Shown: positions 25,738 to 34,718, numbered from the stretch's first letter. The stretch: DNA of 64,000 bases from Neorhizobium sp. UBA3556 (GCA_002376235.1 DFNX01000009.1:61679-125678); one strand, 5' to 3'. Numbers and translations are program-made. Notes: generated from the sequence alone by a model not told the origin.

Positions 25738-26571
25738 TCAGCCGCCTTTGACGGCGCCGGCCGTGAGGCCTGCGACGATCTGCTTCTGGGCAAACATGGT
25801 CAGCACCAGAACCGGCAGGGTGACGATCAGGGCAGCAGCAGCCAGCGGCCCCCAGCTGACCTGCTCGAAGGAGAGCATGTTGTAGACGGCCACCGGCAGG
25901 GTTCGCGTTTCGCGGCTGGCGAGCACGATGCCGAAGACAAAGTTGTTCCAGGAGAAGATCACCGCCAGAATAAAGGCGACGACGATGCCGGGCTTGGCGA
26001 TCGGCAGCGCCACCAGGTGAAACACCTGCCAGGATGTCGCGCCATCGATGCTTGCAGCCTCCTCGAGTTCCTTCGGTGTCGTCTCGAAGTAACCGATCAT
26101 GATCCACACGACGATCGGCACGGTGACGACCAGATGGATGATGATCTGTGGCCACAAGGTTCCGAGCAGGTTCATCCATTGGAACAGCAGGAAGAGCGGG
26201 ATCAGGAAGGAAAGGCCGGGCGTCATGCGAGCGATCATGATCACCATCGCCGCCTTTTCAGCCTTCAGCCGGGCAATACCGTATCCGGCAGGAACGCCGA
26301 TCACGAGGGCGAGAATGGTGGCAGCGCCAGTCACGAGGATCGAGTTCCAGAAATAGAGGAGGAAATTGTTCTCCTCGAACACTTTCGCATAGTTGGACCA
26401 GGCGACGTTTTCCGGGATCAGGATCGGCGGATAGGCGCCATTGTCGATCTCGTACTTGAGCGACAGCGAGATCATCCAGACGAAAAACAGGATGACCGGC
26501 GAAATCATCACCAGAGCCACGAAGAACAGGCCGAGGCGATTCCACATCCTATGTGTCATTTTGGGGACCAT
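25738..26571 (-). CDS. CUT1 sugar ABC transporter permease (MalG-like)
   Basis: 277-aa inner-membrane permease with about six helices. The coupling loop EEAASIDGATSWQVFHLVALPIAKPGI is the MalG-type EAA motif. The start shares a base with the stop of the other permease (TGATG), and GGAGG lies 7 nt upstream. Confidence 0.93.
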   Translation of the reverse strand: MVPKMTHRMWNRLGLFFVALVMISPVILFFVWMISLSLKYEIDNGAYPPILIPENVAWSNYAKVFEENNFLLYFWNSILVTGAATILALVIGVPAGYGIARLKAEKAAMVIMIARMTPGLSFLIPLFLLFQWMNLLGTLWPQIIIHLVVTVPIVVWIMIGYFETTPKELEEAASIDGATSWQVFHLVALPIAKPGIVVAFILAVIFSWNNFVFGIVLASRETRTLPVAVYNMLSFEQVSWGPLAAAALIVTLPVLVLTMFAQKQIVAGLTAGAVKGG

Positions 26572-27509
26572 CAGCGTTCCTCCATGTCCGACCAGTTGGT
26601 GCGCGCACGAACCATCATCAGAACGAAGGACAGCGCGATGATGACGAAGAAGAAGACAACCGCCATGGCCGAGCCGTAACCGATGTCATAGTAGGAGAAG
26701 GCGGTGTTGTAGAGATAGATGTTGATCGTCTCCGATGCCGTACCCGGCCCGCCCTGCGTCATCGCATATATGATGTCGAAGCTTTTGACGGCATCGATGG
26801 AGCGGATGATGACACCGATCATCAGAAAGGGCGCAATCATCGGCAGTGTCAGGTAGCGGAACTTCTGCCAGGCATTCGCGCCATCGATTTCGGCGCTCTC
26901 ATAGGGTTCGCGCGGGACGGCGGCGAGACCGCCAAGCACGATCAGCATGATCAGCGGCGTCCATTGCCAGGTCTCGACCAGAACCAGCGCCGGAATGACG
27001 GTCGACTGATTGTAGATCCATTCCTGTGCGCCGATGCCGATCAGCGACAGAAGGTAGTTGAGCACGCCGAGCTGCGGGTGGAACATCATCGTCCAAACAA
27101 GGGCGATCGCCACCGGCGTCGCCATCATCGGCATGACGAAAACCCCGCGCAGAAAACCGCGCAATGGGAATTCACCGTCGAAAATGAGGGCGGCGAGCGT
27201 CCCGAGGATCAGCGGCGCGATGACCGACAGCGCCGTATAGACCAGCGTATGCCACATGGATTCCCAGAACCGCATGTCGCCTGCAAGCCGGATGTAATTG
27301 TCGAGACCGGCAAAGGTCTGCTCCTGTCCGAGCGTCCAGGAATTGACGCTCATCCAGAGCGTAAACACCCAGGGGAAAACGATGACCGCGCCGATGACGA
27401 CGAGAGCGGGCATGACGAAGGGCCAGTAGTTGGGAGCAAGCCTTTGCGGCTTGCCCCCCTTTGCGGCCAGATCCCTGGCCGCGCTTGGTTCTATGGTCAC
27501 GGAAGCCAT
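26571..27509 (-). CDS. CUT1 sugar ABC transporter permease (MalF/UgpA-like)
   Basis: 312-aa inner-membrane permease. A cytoplasmic N-terminal tail of about 30 residues precedes the first helix (PFVMPALVVIGAVIVFPWVF). The EAA loop is ESAEIDGANAWQKFRYLTLPMIAPFL and the segment MTQGGPGTASETI before the last helices is typical. It overlaps the binding-protein stop by one base. Confidence 0.93.
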   Translation of the reverse strand: MASVTIEPSAARDLAAKGGKPQRLAPNYWPFVMPALVVIGAVIVFPWVFTLWMSVNSWTLGQEQTFAGLDNYIRLAGDMRFWESMWHTLVYTALSVIAPLILGTLAALIFDGEFPLRGFLRGVFVMPMMATPVAIALVWTMMFHPQLGVLNYLLSLIGIGAQEWIYNQSTVIPALVLVETWQWTPLIMLIVLGGLAAVPREPYESAEIDGANAWQKFRYLTLPMIAPFLMIGVIIRSIDAVKSFDIIYAMTQGGPGTASETINIYLYNTAFSYYDIGYGSAMAVVFFFVIIALSFVLMMVRARTNWSDMEER

Positions 27510-28840
27510 TATCCCTCGCTTCGGGCAAGCACCGGCTCGAACTGAGCGGTTGCCGATTCCAGTTCCTTCGCGGGATCGGCTCCGCCGATCATGTTGGTGA
27601 GGCCTACCCCGTAAATGTCACGGAATTCCGTGACCGGGATGATGACCGGGAGAGCGAGCTGCGAGATCTTGCCGGAGGCAACGACCGCATCCACCCAGGC
27701 AGAAGGCATCTTGACGCCTTCACGCACCTTGGCGTCCTCAAGGACGGACTGGCGGAAGGGCACGCCGGCACCGGCCTGCAGCAGACGGGCACCCATTTCA
27801 TGGGAGATCGCCCATTGGCAGAACAGATACGCGGCTTCCTTGTTCTTGCTGGCCTCGGTCACGCCGATGCCGTCGCCGGTCGTGGCCGCCGCCTGTGCCT
27901 TCGGGCCTGCCGGCATGACGCCGTACCCGACCTTGCCGACGACACGCGACTTCTGCGGATCTTCGATCGGCGGTGCGAAACCGACGCCATCGAACCACAT
28001 GCCGATCTTGCCCTGCAGGAATGCAGACTGGGATTCAGCCCAGTTGAAGCCGGACACGCCGACCGGAGCGGATTTGGACATCAGCCGCTGATAGAGCTTT
28101 GCCGCCTCGACGGCCCCTTCGGATGTCGTTGCAAGCTTGCCGCTGGCATCGAGCGGTGTCGCACCATAGCCCAGCATGAACGAGGTCCAGACCGGCGTAT
28201 TGGCATTCTTCAGCCCACGGGCAACAAAGCCGTAGGTGCCGGCCTCCTTGTCGGTCAACGCCTCGGCAGCAGTCACCATTTCCTCGAAGGTCGTCGGATA
28301 TTTCAGGCCCTTCTTTTCGAAGAGTTCCTTGTTCCAGTAGACGATCCAGTAATCCACCGAGAAGGGCAGCGTGCGCAACTTGCCGTCGGCATCCTTGGCG
28401 AATTTCAGGCCAGCTTCGGCGAAATCGCTTTCGGTCAGAGACGGATCGGTCAGGGACGGATCCTTGAAGTAACCGGAAAGATCGGCCAACCAGCCGCCCT
28501 TTTCGAACTGACGCTTCTGCACGTGATAGCTGAGGTGCACGACGTCGAAGCTCGGGCGACCGGACGACAGTTCGATCGTCGTCTTCTGGCGCTGCTGCTG
28601 TTCCGGCGTTGCCTCCGCATTGACCTTGATACCGGTCAGGGCTTCGAACTCGCTGATGTATTTCAGGATGGTTTCGCCGCGCGGGCTCTTGACCAGGTTC
28701 ACTTCCAGCGTCGTGCCGGCAAAGCGCTTCCAGTCGACGGCAGCGGATGCCGGCCGCGTTCCGATCAGCCCGGCAGCACTCAAGGCTGCCGATCCCGCCA
28801 GAAAACTCCGGCGCGTCGGGCTCCAGATTGAAGATGTCAT
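27509..28840 (-). CDS. Extracellular sugar-binding protein, family 1 (CUT1 importer)
   Basis: 443-aa periplasmic receptor. The N-terminus has a twin-arginine-like signal (TRRSFLAGSAALSAAG, ending ASA about residue 32), so it may be exported folded. The body follows family-1 solute-binding proteins (ISEFEALTGIKVNAEATPEQQQ, ALTDKEAGTYGFVARG). I chose the ATG at 28840 because GGAGGAGG lies just upstream; the frame stays open further but without a site. Placement with a kinase and isomerase suggests a pentose, pentitol or related sugar as ligand. Confidence 0.92.
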   Translation of the reverse strand: MTSSIWSPTRRSFLAGSAALSAAGLIGTRPASAAVDWKRFAGTTLEVNLVKSPRGETILKYISEFEALTGIKVNAEATPEQQQRQKTTIELSSGRPSFDVVHLSYHVQKRQFEKGGWLADLSGYFKDPSLTDPSLTESDFAEAGLKFAKDADGKLRTLPFSVDYWIVYWNKELFEKKGLKYPTTFEEMVTAAEALTDKEAGTYGFVARGLKNANTPVWTSFMLGYGATPLDASGKLATTSEGAVEAAKLYQRLMSKSAPVGVSGFNWAESQSAFLQGKIGMWFDGVGFAPPIEDPQKSRVVGKVGYGVMPAGPKAQAAATTGDGIGVTEASKNKEAAYLFCQWAISHEMGARLLQAGAGVPFRQSVLEDAKVREGVKMPSAWVDAVVASGKISQLALPVIIPVTEFRDIYGVGLTNMIGGADPAKELESATAQFEPVLARSEG

Positions 28841-28893
28841 AAATTCCTCCTCCAGGTTTCGCCGGGATCTCCTCACCCCGGCTTCGTGTGTAT

Positions 28894-29568
28894 TTAAAGT
28901 CTCAAGGCACGATCCCTTGCATGGCCGATATGCTTGACGAGCGCCTCGACGGCCCCCCCGGCAGAACGACACTTGATTGCTTCAAGCACGGCCATGTGTT
29001 CGCCCATGACGGGCGCGACACGTCCGTTGATACGGAAACGTTCCTGATTGATCAGGCGCATCTTGATCGAGTTGACCCGATAGACGTTCCAGATGATGGC
29101 ATTATCGAGTGCGGCGACAAAGGCATCATGCATGCCCCAGTCGACAGTCTGCGCATGAGCATCGAGTTCGGACGTTTCATTGCCCGCAGCGATGGCATCA
29201 GAGATATCCTGATGCTGCCGGATGAGCTTTGCGATAGCGGCGTCGGACGCCGTCTGAACGAACAGCGCAACTGCCTCCTTCTCGAGAAAGAGGCGCAGCT
29301 GAAAAGCCTCGCGGATCAGGTTCAGGTCGATATGCGCAATCTGCAGCCCGCGCTGAGGCACGGTCTTGATCAACCCCTCGGCCTCCAGCCGCGGAATAAG
29401 CTCGCGGATGGCGCCGAGGGTGAGACCTGTCAGCTCGACCAGATGACGCTGAGAAACGAACTGCCCCGGACGCACGTCACGCGCCAAGAGATGCCGGGTA
29501 AAGCTCTCGTAAGCCTTTTCCCGAAGCGTCGGTTCTTCTGTCTGCTGGTCTTGGCGCTGGTCGATCAT
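28894..29568 (-). CDS. GntR family transcriptional regulator (FadR/FCD subgroup)
   Basis: 224-aa regulator. An N-terminal winged helix-turn-helix (LREKAYESFTRHLLARDVRPGQFVS, LTGLTLGAIRELIPRLEAEGLI) is followed by an all-helical ligand-binding FCD domain with His and Asp residues that usually hold a metal (for example DWGMHDAFVAAL). The start at 29568 is favoured by AGGA about 8 nt upstream and by the domain boundary. It lies second in the operon it probably controls. A near-palindrome at 30516-30529 before the first gene is a candidate operator. Confidence 0.88.
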   Translation of the reverse strand: MIDQRQDQQTEEPTLREKAYESFTRHLLARDVRPGQFVSQRHLVELTGLTLGAIRELIPRLEAEGLIKTVPQRGLQIAHIDLNLIREAFQLRLFLEKEAVALFVQTASDAAIAKLIRQHQDISDAIAAGNETSELDAHAQTVDWGMHDAFVAALDNAIIWNVYRVNSIKMRLINQERFRINGRVAPVMGEHMAVLEAIKCRSAGGAVEALVKHIGHARDRALRL

Positions 29569-29599
29569 CGTCCCGTTCCTGGCATTGTCCCTCTCGGCC

Positions 29600-30481
29600 T
29601 CAGGCCGCCTTTGTCCGGAACAGGCCGTCGAAGACAAGGCCGAGCTGCTTCTGTCCGTCTTTCGATATAGAAAGCAGCGGAGCGCGAACCGCAAGCCAGT
29701 TATCGTCGTCAAGTTGACGGGCAAGCATTGCCTTCACAGCCGGAGTGACCGGATATTTCAGAAGCTCGACAACGAAATCGACCACGCGGGCATCGTCGCG
29801 ACCTTCATTCGCCATCGCGCCGATCTCGTGCGGGGCAAAGTTTGCCATGCCGGAGATAGCCCCCTGCCCGCCCATGCGCACACCTTCCGCCAGATGACGT
29901 TCGTCGCCGATCAGGATGATCAGATCCGAATGCGTCTTCAAAAGCTCCTGCGTATAGGGCCAGTCGCCGGACGAATCCTTCACGCCGGTGACAATACCCG
30001 GGAAAGCCTGCTTCAACCGGCCGATGAGAGAGACGCTGAGCGGCACCATCGTAACGGAGGGAATGTGGTAGACGACGATGTCACGCGCCAGCTTGCCGAG
30101 ATCCTTGAAGACCTTCCCATACCAGCCGAAAAGCCCGTCATCGCTGACATTCTTGAAATAGGACGGAGGCGCGAGAAGGATGTTGCGAACGCCTTTTGAA
30201 AGCGCCTGTGACGATTGAAGTGCAGCATCTTCCGCAGCATCCACCAGAACTCCGACAACGATCTGCTCTGGGGCAATGCCTGCGTCTATAAATGCCGCAA
30301 GCACACGCTCGCGCTCTAGGTTGCCGATGGACGCCCCCTCCCCGGTCGTTCCAAACAGCGTGCAGCTTGCACAACCGGCATCAAGGCTGCGCCTGGCCTG
30401 AGTAATCATCATGTCGATAAGTATCTCGCCATTCTGGTCGAAAGGCGTAGTCAAAGCGACGGAAAGTCCGAAGCGTGTCAT
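29600..30481 (-). CDS. Dihydrodipicolinate synthase (DapA) family aldolase/dehydratase
   Basis: 293-aa TIM-barrel enzyme of the DapA/N-acetylneuraminate lyase family, forming a Schiff base with pyruvate-like substrates. GTTGEG (about 44-49), the catalytic Tyr in VVYHIPS (about 138) and the Schiff-base Lys in GVKDSSG (about 168) are all present. In sugar operons such enzymes often cleave 2-keto-3-deoxy acids or dehydrate sugar acids, and that role is more likely here than lysine synthesis. The ATG at 30481 follows GGAGG by 7 nt; a TTG one codon earlier is less likely. First gene of the operon. Confidence 0.87.
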   Translation of the reverse strand: MTRFGLSVALTTPFDQNGEILIDMMITQARRSLDAGCASCTLFGTTGEGASIGNLERERVLAAFIDAGIAPEQIVVGVLVDAAEDAALQSSQALSKGVRNILLAPPSYFKNVSDDGLFGWYGKVFKDLGKLARDIVVYHIPSVTMVPLSVSLIGRLKQAFPGIVTGVKDSSGDWPYTQELLKTHSDLIILIGDERHLAEGVRMGGQGAISGMANFAPHEIGAMANEGRDDARVVDFVVELLKYPVTPAVKAMLARQLDDDNWLAVRAPLLSISKDGQKQLGLVFDGLFRTKAA

Positions 30482-30515
30482 CAATCATCCTCCACTGATT
30501 ACACACAGTAAAACA

Positions 30516-30529
30516 ACTAACATGTCAGT
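30516..30529. promoter_or_regulatory. Candidate GntR operator before the DapA-like operon
   Basis: ACTAACATGTCAGT is symmetric at 12 of 14 positions and lies 35 bp upstream of the first start codon of the operon. Its size suits a FadR-type GntR dimer. The link to the operon's own GntR protein is inference. Confidence 0.33.
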
Positions 30530-30633
30530 CGTCAATGGGTGACTTTTCAACACTTCATTCCGTGCATTCGGATACGTGCGGCCAAACGCCACTTTGGGGA
30601 TGCGATGCCTCGGAAAGATCGCCAATATCAGGG

Positions 30634-31860
30634 CTATCCAGCCGAGCCGGCAATCCTCTGGTCAACAATGGCAAAGGCGCAGGAAAGGTGACCTTCGAAC
30701 ACCAGCGAGGGCTCATCCGCCACCAACGTGACTTCGGGCATTCCACCAAACCGCACGACATGGCTTTCCGCCAACCCGTCACGTAGCCCCTCATGCAGAA
30801 GATCGTAATAACGGGCGCCAAGACCGGTAATGAAGACCGGCATCGAACCGTGAAGACTGGTCAGCCGTGAAAGACCGTTGCCGAGAGCGAGTCCAGCCTG
30901 GCGAAAAGCCTGGATCGCTTGGCGAGCGCCTTGCCTAGCCCGGACGGCAATCTTGTCAACTTCTGTGACTGGCACGAACTTGGCTGGCACGGTGTCCAAG
31001 GGCACTTCGAACGCATTGCGCAGGATGGCATAGAAACCGGCATAGGCTTCCACACAGCCCCGCGCTCCGCAGCGACAAAGCCCGCCACCGGCGGCATGAA
31101 GCATATGCCCGAAATTCGGAGCCAGTATCTCCGTCACCCCCGATGCCGACGACCGCGCAATGCCAAGCCCGATACTGTGACCGAGCGACAATGCCGCCAG
31201 CCGTCTTTCTACCGGATGCAAAGGCATGATCTCATCCGCCCGCCGCCTCTGCTCACGGTCCATAAGTGCCCCAGCCACCAGCAACGTCTCGTTGCTGAGT
31301 AACACCCGCCAGCCCGGCTGCATCGCATGGGAAAAATCAACCGATTGCGCGCCAAAAACCGGCGACCAGAGCAGCACCGGCCGATCCGGATCAACCAGCC
31401 CCTTACTGCTGGCAGAAACAAGCAGCAACTGATCGTGTCCGGCACTTGAACGAGCGAGCAACCGCTGCAATGCAGCCGAAATCTGCTGCAGGAATATTGA
31501 TGGACCGCCCTCGCCGCGCGGCTCGACAAACCGGTCGAGCAACGTCCCCGCGTAATCCACCAGAGAATATTCGATAGTATCGGAGGAGATGACGATCAGC
31601 GCCAGATACCCGTAATCGCGGCGCTGGGAAAACAGCACGCGCGGCCGCCCTCGCCCGACCCCCGAGAGGATTTCGCTACGCTCGATCACACCTGCCCGCT
31701 CTAGGTCAGCAGTAATGGCCGAAACTGTCGCAGACGCCAGCCCCGTCGCATCCGAGATTTGCGTATGCGCCATGCGGGTGTGAAGCCGCAAAGCCGAAAG
31801 CACAAGCGCGCGGTTCTGCTGGCGCACCAGTTCCGGGCTCGATTTGGCCGCGATCGGCAC
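30634..31860 (-). CDS. ROK family transcriptional regulator
   Basis: 408-aa NagC/XylR-type repressor. The N-terminal helix-turn-helix spans SPELVRQQNRALVLSALRL through ISDATGLASATVSAITADLERAG. The ROK sugar-sensing domain follows, with the zinc-binding cysteine cluster CRCGARGCVEAYAG intact. I chose the GTG at 31860 because AAGGA lies 8 nt upstream and the protein then begins at the conserved SPELVRQQN block; an open frame continues past 31956 without conservation. It is divergent from a xylose-type importer, with a perfect 21-bp dyad between them, so xylose or a similar sugar is the likely inducer. Confidence 0.9.
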   Translation of the reverse strand: MPIAAKSSPELVRQQNRALVLSALRLHTRMAHTQISDATGLASATVSAITADLERAGVIERSEILSGVGRGRPRVLFSQRRDYGYLALIVISSDTIEYSLVDYAGTLLDRFVEPRGEGGPSIFLQQISAALQRLLARSSAGHDQLLLVSASSKGLVDPDRPVLLWSPVFGAQSVDFSHAMQPGWRVLLSNETLLVAGALMDREQRRRADEIMPLHPVERRLAALSLGHSIGLGIARSSASGVTEILAPNFGHMLHAAGGGLCRCGARGCVEAYAGFYAILRNAFEVPLDTVPAKFVPVTEVDKIAVRARQGARQAIQAFRQAGLALGNGLSRLTSLHGSMPVFITGLGARYYDLLHEGLRDGLAESHVVRFGGMPEVTLVADEPSLVFEGHLSCAFAIVDQRIAGSAG

Positions 31861-31930
31861 CCGTCCATTCCTTTCGCGCCAACCCGCGTGAAAGACGGGA
31901 ACGACGCAACCACAGTCTGCAAAGACCGAA

Positions 31931-31959
31931 TTGACACCTATCAAATTCTCTGCCATCAA
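31931..31959 (+). promoter_or_regulatory. Candidate promoter of the xylF operon
   Basis: A consensus -35 box TTGACA (31931-31936) is followed after 17 bp by CATCAA (31954-31959), a weak -10. The 21-bp dyad begins at the next base, where transcription would start, so a bound ROK repressor would block it. Confidence 0.42.
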
Positions 31960-31980
31960 TTTTCTCGACTGTCGAGAAAA
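31960..31980. promoter_or_regulatory. Perfect 21-bp dyad, probable ROK operator
   Basis: Arms TTTTCTCGAC and GTCGAGAAAA flank one central T with no mismatch. It lies between the divergent ROK gene and xylF, 90 bp before the xylF ATG. Size, symmetry and position fit an operator for the adjacent ROK repressor. Confidence 0.6.
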
Positions 31981-32070
31981 AAGCAATTGCGACCTTTTCG
32001 ACGGGCCATCTGGTGGGGGATAGAGGCAATGGAGGTTGCCTCGCCCATCGTCACTCGGGAGGAGGATAAG

Positions 32071-33111
32071 ATGAAAGCTATCACCAAGCTGATGGTCGGG
32101 ACGGCCATGCTTGTTGCCATGCATGGCGCGGCAATCGCCGCCGATGTCGTGGTCGGCGTATCCTGGTCGAACTTTCAGGAAGAACGCTGGAAGACAGACG
32201 AAGCCGCGATCAAGAAGGCGCTTTCCGCCGCAGGCGCCAAGTATATTTCCGCCGACGCCCAGTCGTCCGCATCCAAGCAGTTGACCGACGTGGAATCGCT
32301 GATCTCGCAGGGCGCCACCGCCCTGATCGTGCTGGCGCAGGATAGCGACGCCATCGGCCCCGCCGTCGAAAAGGCCACAGCAGAAGGCATTCCGGTTGTC
32401 GGTTACGACCGCCTGATCGAAAATCCGGACGCCTTCTACATCACCTTCGACAACAAGGAAGTCGGCCGCATGCAGGCGGAAGGTGTCTTCAAGGTGAAGC
32501 CGGAAGGCAATTACGTCTTCATCAAGGGTTCGTCCTCGGATCCGAATGCGGACTTCCTGTTTGCCGGCCAGATGGAAGTGCTGAAAGCTGCCATCGACAG
32601 TGGCAAGATCAAGAATGTCGGCGAGGCCTATACCGACGGCTGGAAGCCTGAAAACGCCCAGAAGAACATGGAACAGTTCCTTACCAAGGCGAACAACAAG
32701 ATCGACGCGGTCGTGGCGTCAAATGATGGCACCGCCGGCGGTGCCATTGCGGCGCTAGATGCGCAGGGTCTTGCAGGCTCCGTACCGGTTTCCGGCCAGG
32801 ATGCCGACAAGGCAGCGCTGAACCGCGTGGCGCTGGGCACGCAGACGGTTTCCGTGTGGAAGGATAGCCGTGAACTGGGCAAGAATGCCGCAGAGATCGC
32901 ACTTGAACTCGCCTCCGGCAAGAAGCTGACCGAGATCAAGGGCGTGCAGGTCTTCGAGGGTGGCCCGAAAAAGCAGAAGATGCAGTCGGTCTTCCTGAAG
33001 CCGCAGCCGATCACCAAGGATAACCTCAACCTCGTCATCGATGCTGGCTGGATCACCAAGGCGGAAGCCTGCCAGGGCGTCAAGGCAGGCTCGGTCGCCG
33101 CCTGCAAGTGA
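32071..33111 (+). CDS. xylF: D-xylose-type ABC transporter substrate-binding protein
   Basis: 346-aa periplasmic sugar receptor with a signal peptide (hydrophobic core LMVGTAMLVAMHGAAIA, cleavage before ADVVVG). The mature start VVGVSWSNFQEERWKTDEAAIKKAL is the XylF signature, and VESLISQGATALIVLAQDSDAIGPAV and the EAYTDGWKPENAQ segment agree. GGAGGAGG lies 5 nt before the ATG. The gene is followed by a strong hairpin and a RIME-like repeat before the permease gene, so receptor mRNA may be made or kept in excess. Xylose is the most likely ligand, but close pentoses are possible. Confidence 0.92.
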   Translation: MKAITKLMVGTAMLVAMHGAAIAADVVVGVSWSNFQEERWKTDEAAIKKALSAAGAKYISADAQSSASKQLTDVESLISQGATALIVLAQDSDAIGPAVEKATAEGIPVVGYDRLIENPDAFYITFDNKEVGRMQAEGVFKVKPEGNYVFIKGSSSDPNADFLFAGQMEVLKAAIDSGKIKNVGEAYTDGWKPENAQKNMEQFLTKANNKIDAVVASNDGTAGGAIAALDAQGLAGSVPVSGQDADKAALNRVALGTQTVSVWKDSRELGKNAAEIALELASGKKLTEIKGVQVFEGGPKKQKMQSVFLKPQPITKDNLNLVIDAGWITKAEACQGVKAGSVAACK

Positions 33112-33122
33112 GGTCGACGATA

Positions 33123-33152
33123 CCGACGCTGCGGAGGTTTCCGCAGCGTCGG
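33123..33152 (+). terminator. Intercistronic hairpin after xylF
   Basis: A perfect 12-bp stem (CCGACGCTGCGG and CCGCAGCGTCGG) with a 6-nt loop begins 12 bases after the xylF stop. No U-tract follows, so it is more likely an mRNA stabiliser or partial attenuator than a full terminator. Confidence 0.6.
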
Positions 33153-33180
33153 CTATGGAATGAGGACGGTGCCACCTGCG

Positions 33181-33315
33181 TCTTCTCGCCCCCTGCGAGG
33201 AGAAGTGCCGGAGGGGCGCGAGGCGATGAGGGGCTTCACAGGCCATGCCGGCGGATCAGGCTTTGCCCGTCATCCGCCTGCCGGCACCTTCTCCTCGTCG
33301 CGACGGGGAGAAGGG
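33181..33315. repeat. RIME-like rhizobial intergenic mosaic repeat
   Basis: Two palindromes bracket an inverted pair. The left one is CTTCTC...GAGAAG (33182-33205); the right one is CCTTCTCC...GGAGAAGG (33287-33314) with CGTCGCGACG at its centre. The inner flanks, GTGCCGG-like and GATGAGGGGC on the left, recur inverted on the right as GCCCGTCATCCGCCTGCCGG. This matches the small palindromic elements scattered through Rhizobiaceae genomes (RIME elements, from memory). It fills the gap between xylF and the permease gene. Confidence 0.65.
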
Positions 33316-33389
33316 ACATGCCGCACCGTCCCATCCACAACGATAAGCTTCAATTGAGGAGCCAGACATTCGATGAGGAACGGCAGGAC

Positions 33390-34718
33390 ATGGCCGACAT
33401 GACGCATTCGACGACACCCCAGGCATCGGAAACGACGACAAAGGCAAGGCCGGAGGGAAATCCGGTCGCTCGTTTCTTCCGTGCCACCGAGATCGACACC
33501 CGCATGCTGGGCATGATCGGCGCACTGCTGATCATCTGGATCGGCTTTCATATCCTGACCGGTGGCCTTTTCCTGACAGCGCGCAATCTCTGGAACCTCT
33601 CGGTACAGACAGCCTCTGTCGCAGTGATGGCAACCGGCATGGTGCTCGTCATCGTCACCCGCAATATCGACCTGTCGGTCGGCTCCATTCTCGGCTTCAC
33701 CGGCATGATCATGGGCGTGCTGCAGGCGCAATACCTGCCGCAACTGCTGGGCTTCGATCACCCGGCCATATGGGCCGTGGCGCTGGTCGGCGGCATTATC
33801 GTCGGCGGCCTGATCGGCACATTGCATGGCGTCATCATCGCCTTCCTGTCGGTCCCGTCCTTCATCGTCACGCTCGGCGGCCTGCTTGTGTGGCGCGGCG
33901 CCACATGGTTCGTCACCAGCGGCCAGACGGTCGCGCCGATGAACCCGAGCTTTCGCCTGATGGGCGGCGGCGCTGATGGGTCGATTGGCGAGACATGGAG
34001 CTGGGTGGTCGGTCTGATCGCCTGCCTCGCCATTGTTGCCGCCATCGTCAACGCCCGCCACCAGCGCAAGCGCTTTCACTTCCCGCGACGACCGCTCTGG
34101 GCGGAATTCGTGCTGGCCGGCCTCGGCTTCGTCACCGTCATCGGCGCAGTCATGGTCGCCAATGCTTACTTCTGGCCGATCAACATTGCCCGCCGTTATG
34201 CAGAGGCAAACGGCATCGTCTGGCCGGAGGGCGGGCTGCAGATCCCGCACGGCATCGCCATTCCGGTGCTGATGGCGATTGCCGTCGGTATCGTCATGAC
34301 CTTCATCGCCACCCGCCTGCGCTTTGGCCGCTACGTCTTTGCCATCGGCGGCAACCCGGAGGCGGCCGAACTCGCCGGCATCAAGACCCGCTGGGTGACC
34401 GTCAAGATCTTTGCCCTGATGGGTGTTCTCTGCGCTATCGCAGCCGCCATCTCCACCGCGCGTCTCAATGCCGCAACCAATGCACAGGGCGAACTCGACG
34501 AGCTTTATACGATCGCTGCAGCCGTCATCGGAGGCACCTCGCTCAGCGGCGGGATGGGCACGATTGCCGGCGCCATGCTTGGCGCTCTGGTTATGCAGTC
34601 GCTGCAGTCAGGCATGGTCCTGCTCGGCATCGATACACCGTTCCAGCGCATCGTCGTCGGCATCGTGCTTGTCACCGCCGTATGGCTCGACACCGTTTAT
34701 CGCGCCAGAGCCAAGTAA
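33390..34718 (+). CDS. xylH: Xylose-type ABC transporter permease (CUT2)
   Basis: 442-aa polytopic permease with roughly ten helices. After a cytoplasmic Thr-rich tail the first helix is MLGMIGALLIIWIGFHILTGG. Family segments include VVIVTRNIDLSVGSILGF-type (MVLVIVTRNIDLSVGSIL), VPSFIVTLGGLLVWRG and the C-terminal AVIGGTSLSGGMGTIAGAMLGALVM. Two start codons are possible (33390 and 33399); AGGA lies upstream of both. It is separated from xylF by the hairpin and RIME element but probably shares the transcript. Confidence 0.9.
   Translation: MADMTHSTTPQASETTTKARPEGNPVARFFRATEIDTRMLGMIGALLIIWIGFHILTGGLFLTARNLWNLSVQTASVAVMATGMVLVIVTRNIDLSVGSILGFTGMIMGVLQAQYLPQLLGFDHPAIWAVALVGGIIVGGLIGTLHGVIIAFLSVPSFIVTLGGLLVWRGATWFVTSGQTVAPMNPSFRLMGGGADGSIGETWSWVVGLIACLAIVAAIVNARHQRKRFHFPRRPLWAEFVLAGLGFVTVIGAVMVANAYFWPINIARRYAEANGIVWPEGGLQIPHGIAIPVLMAIAVGIVMTFIATRLRFGRYVFAIGGNPEAAELAGIKTRWVTVKIFALMGVLCAIAAAISTARLNAATNAQGELDELYTIAAAVIGGTSLSGGMGTIAGAMLGALVMQSLQSGMVLLGIDTPFQRIVVGIVLVTAVWLDTVYRARAK

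Noticed and set aside
24589..26679. Very long open frame (about 700 codons) antisense to the CUT1 ATPase and permease genes
   Set aside because: It mirrors codon bias of genes on the other strand, is very rich in His, Asp and Arg, and has no family motifs.
31861..32124. Longer N-terminus of the ROK regulator (starts at 31956 or 32124)
   Set aside because: It would run through the operator dyad, lacks conserved residues, and the GTG at 31860 has a strong ribosome site and matches the family start.
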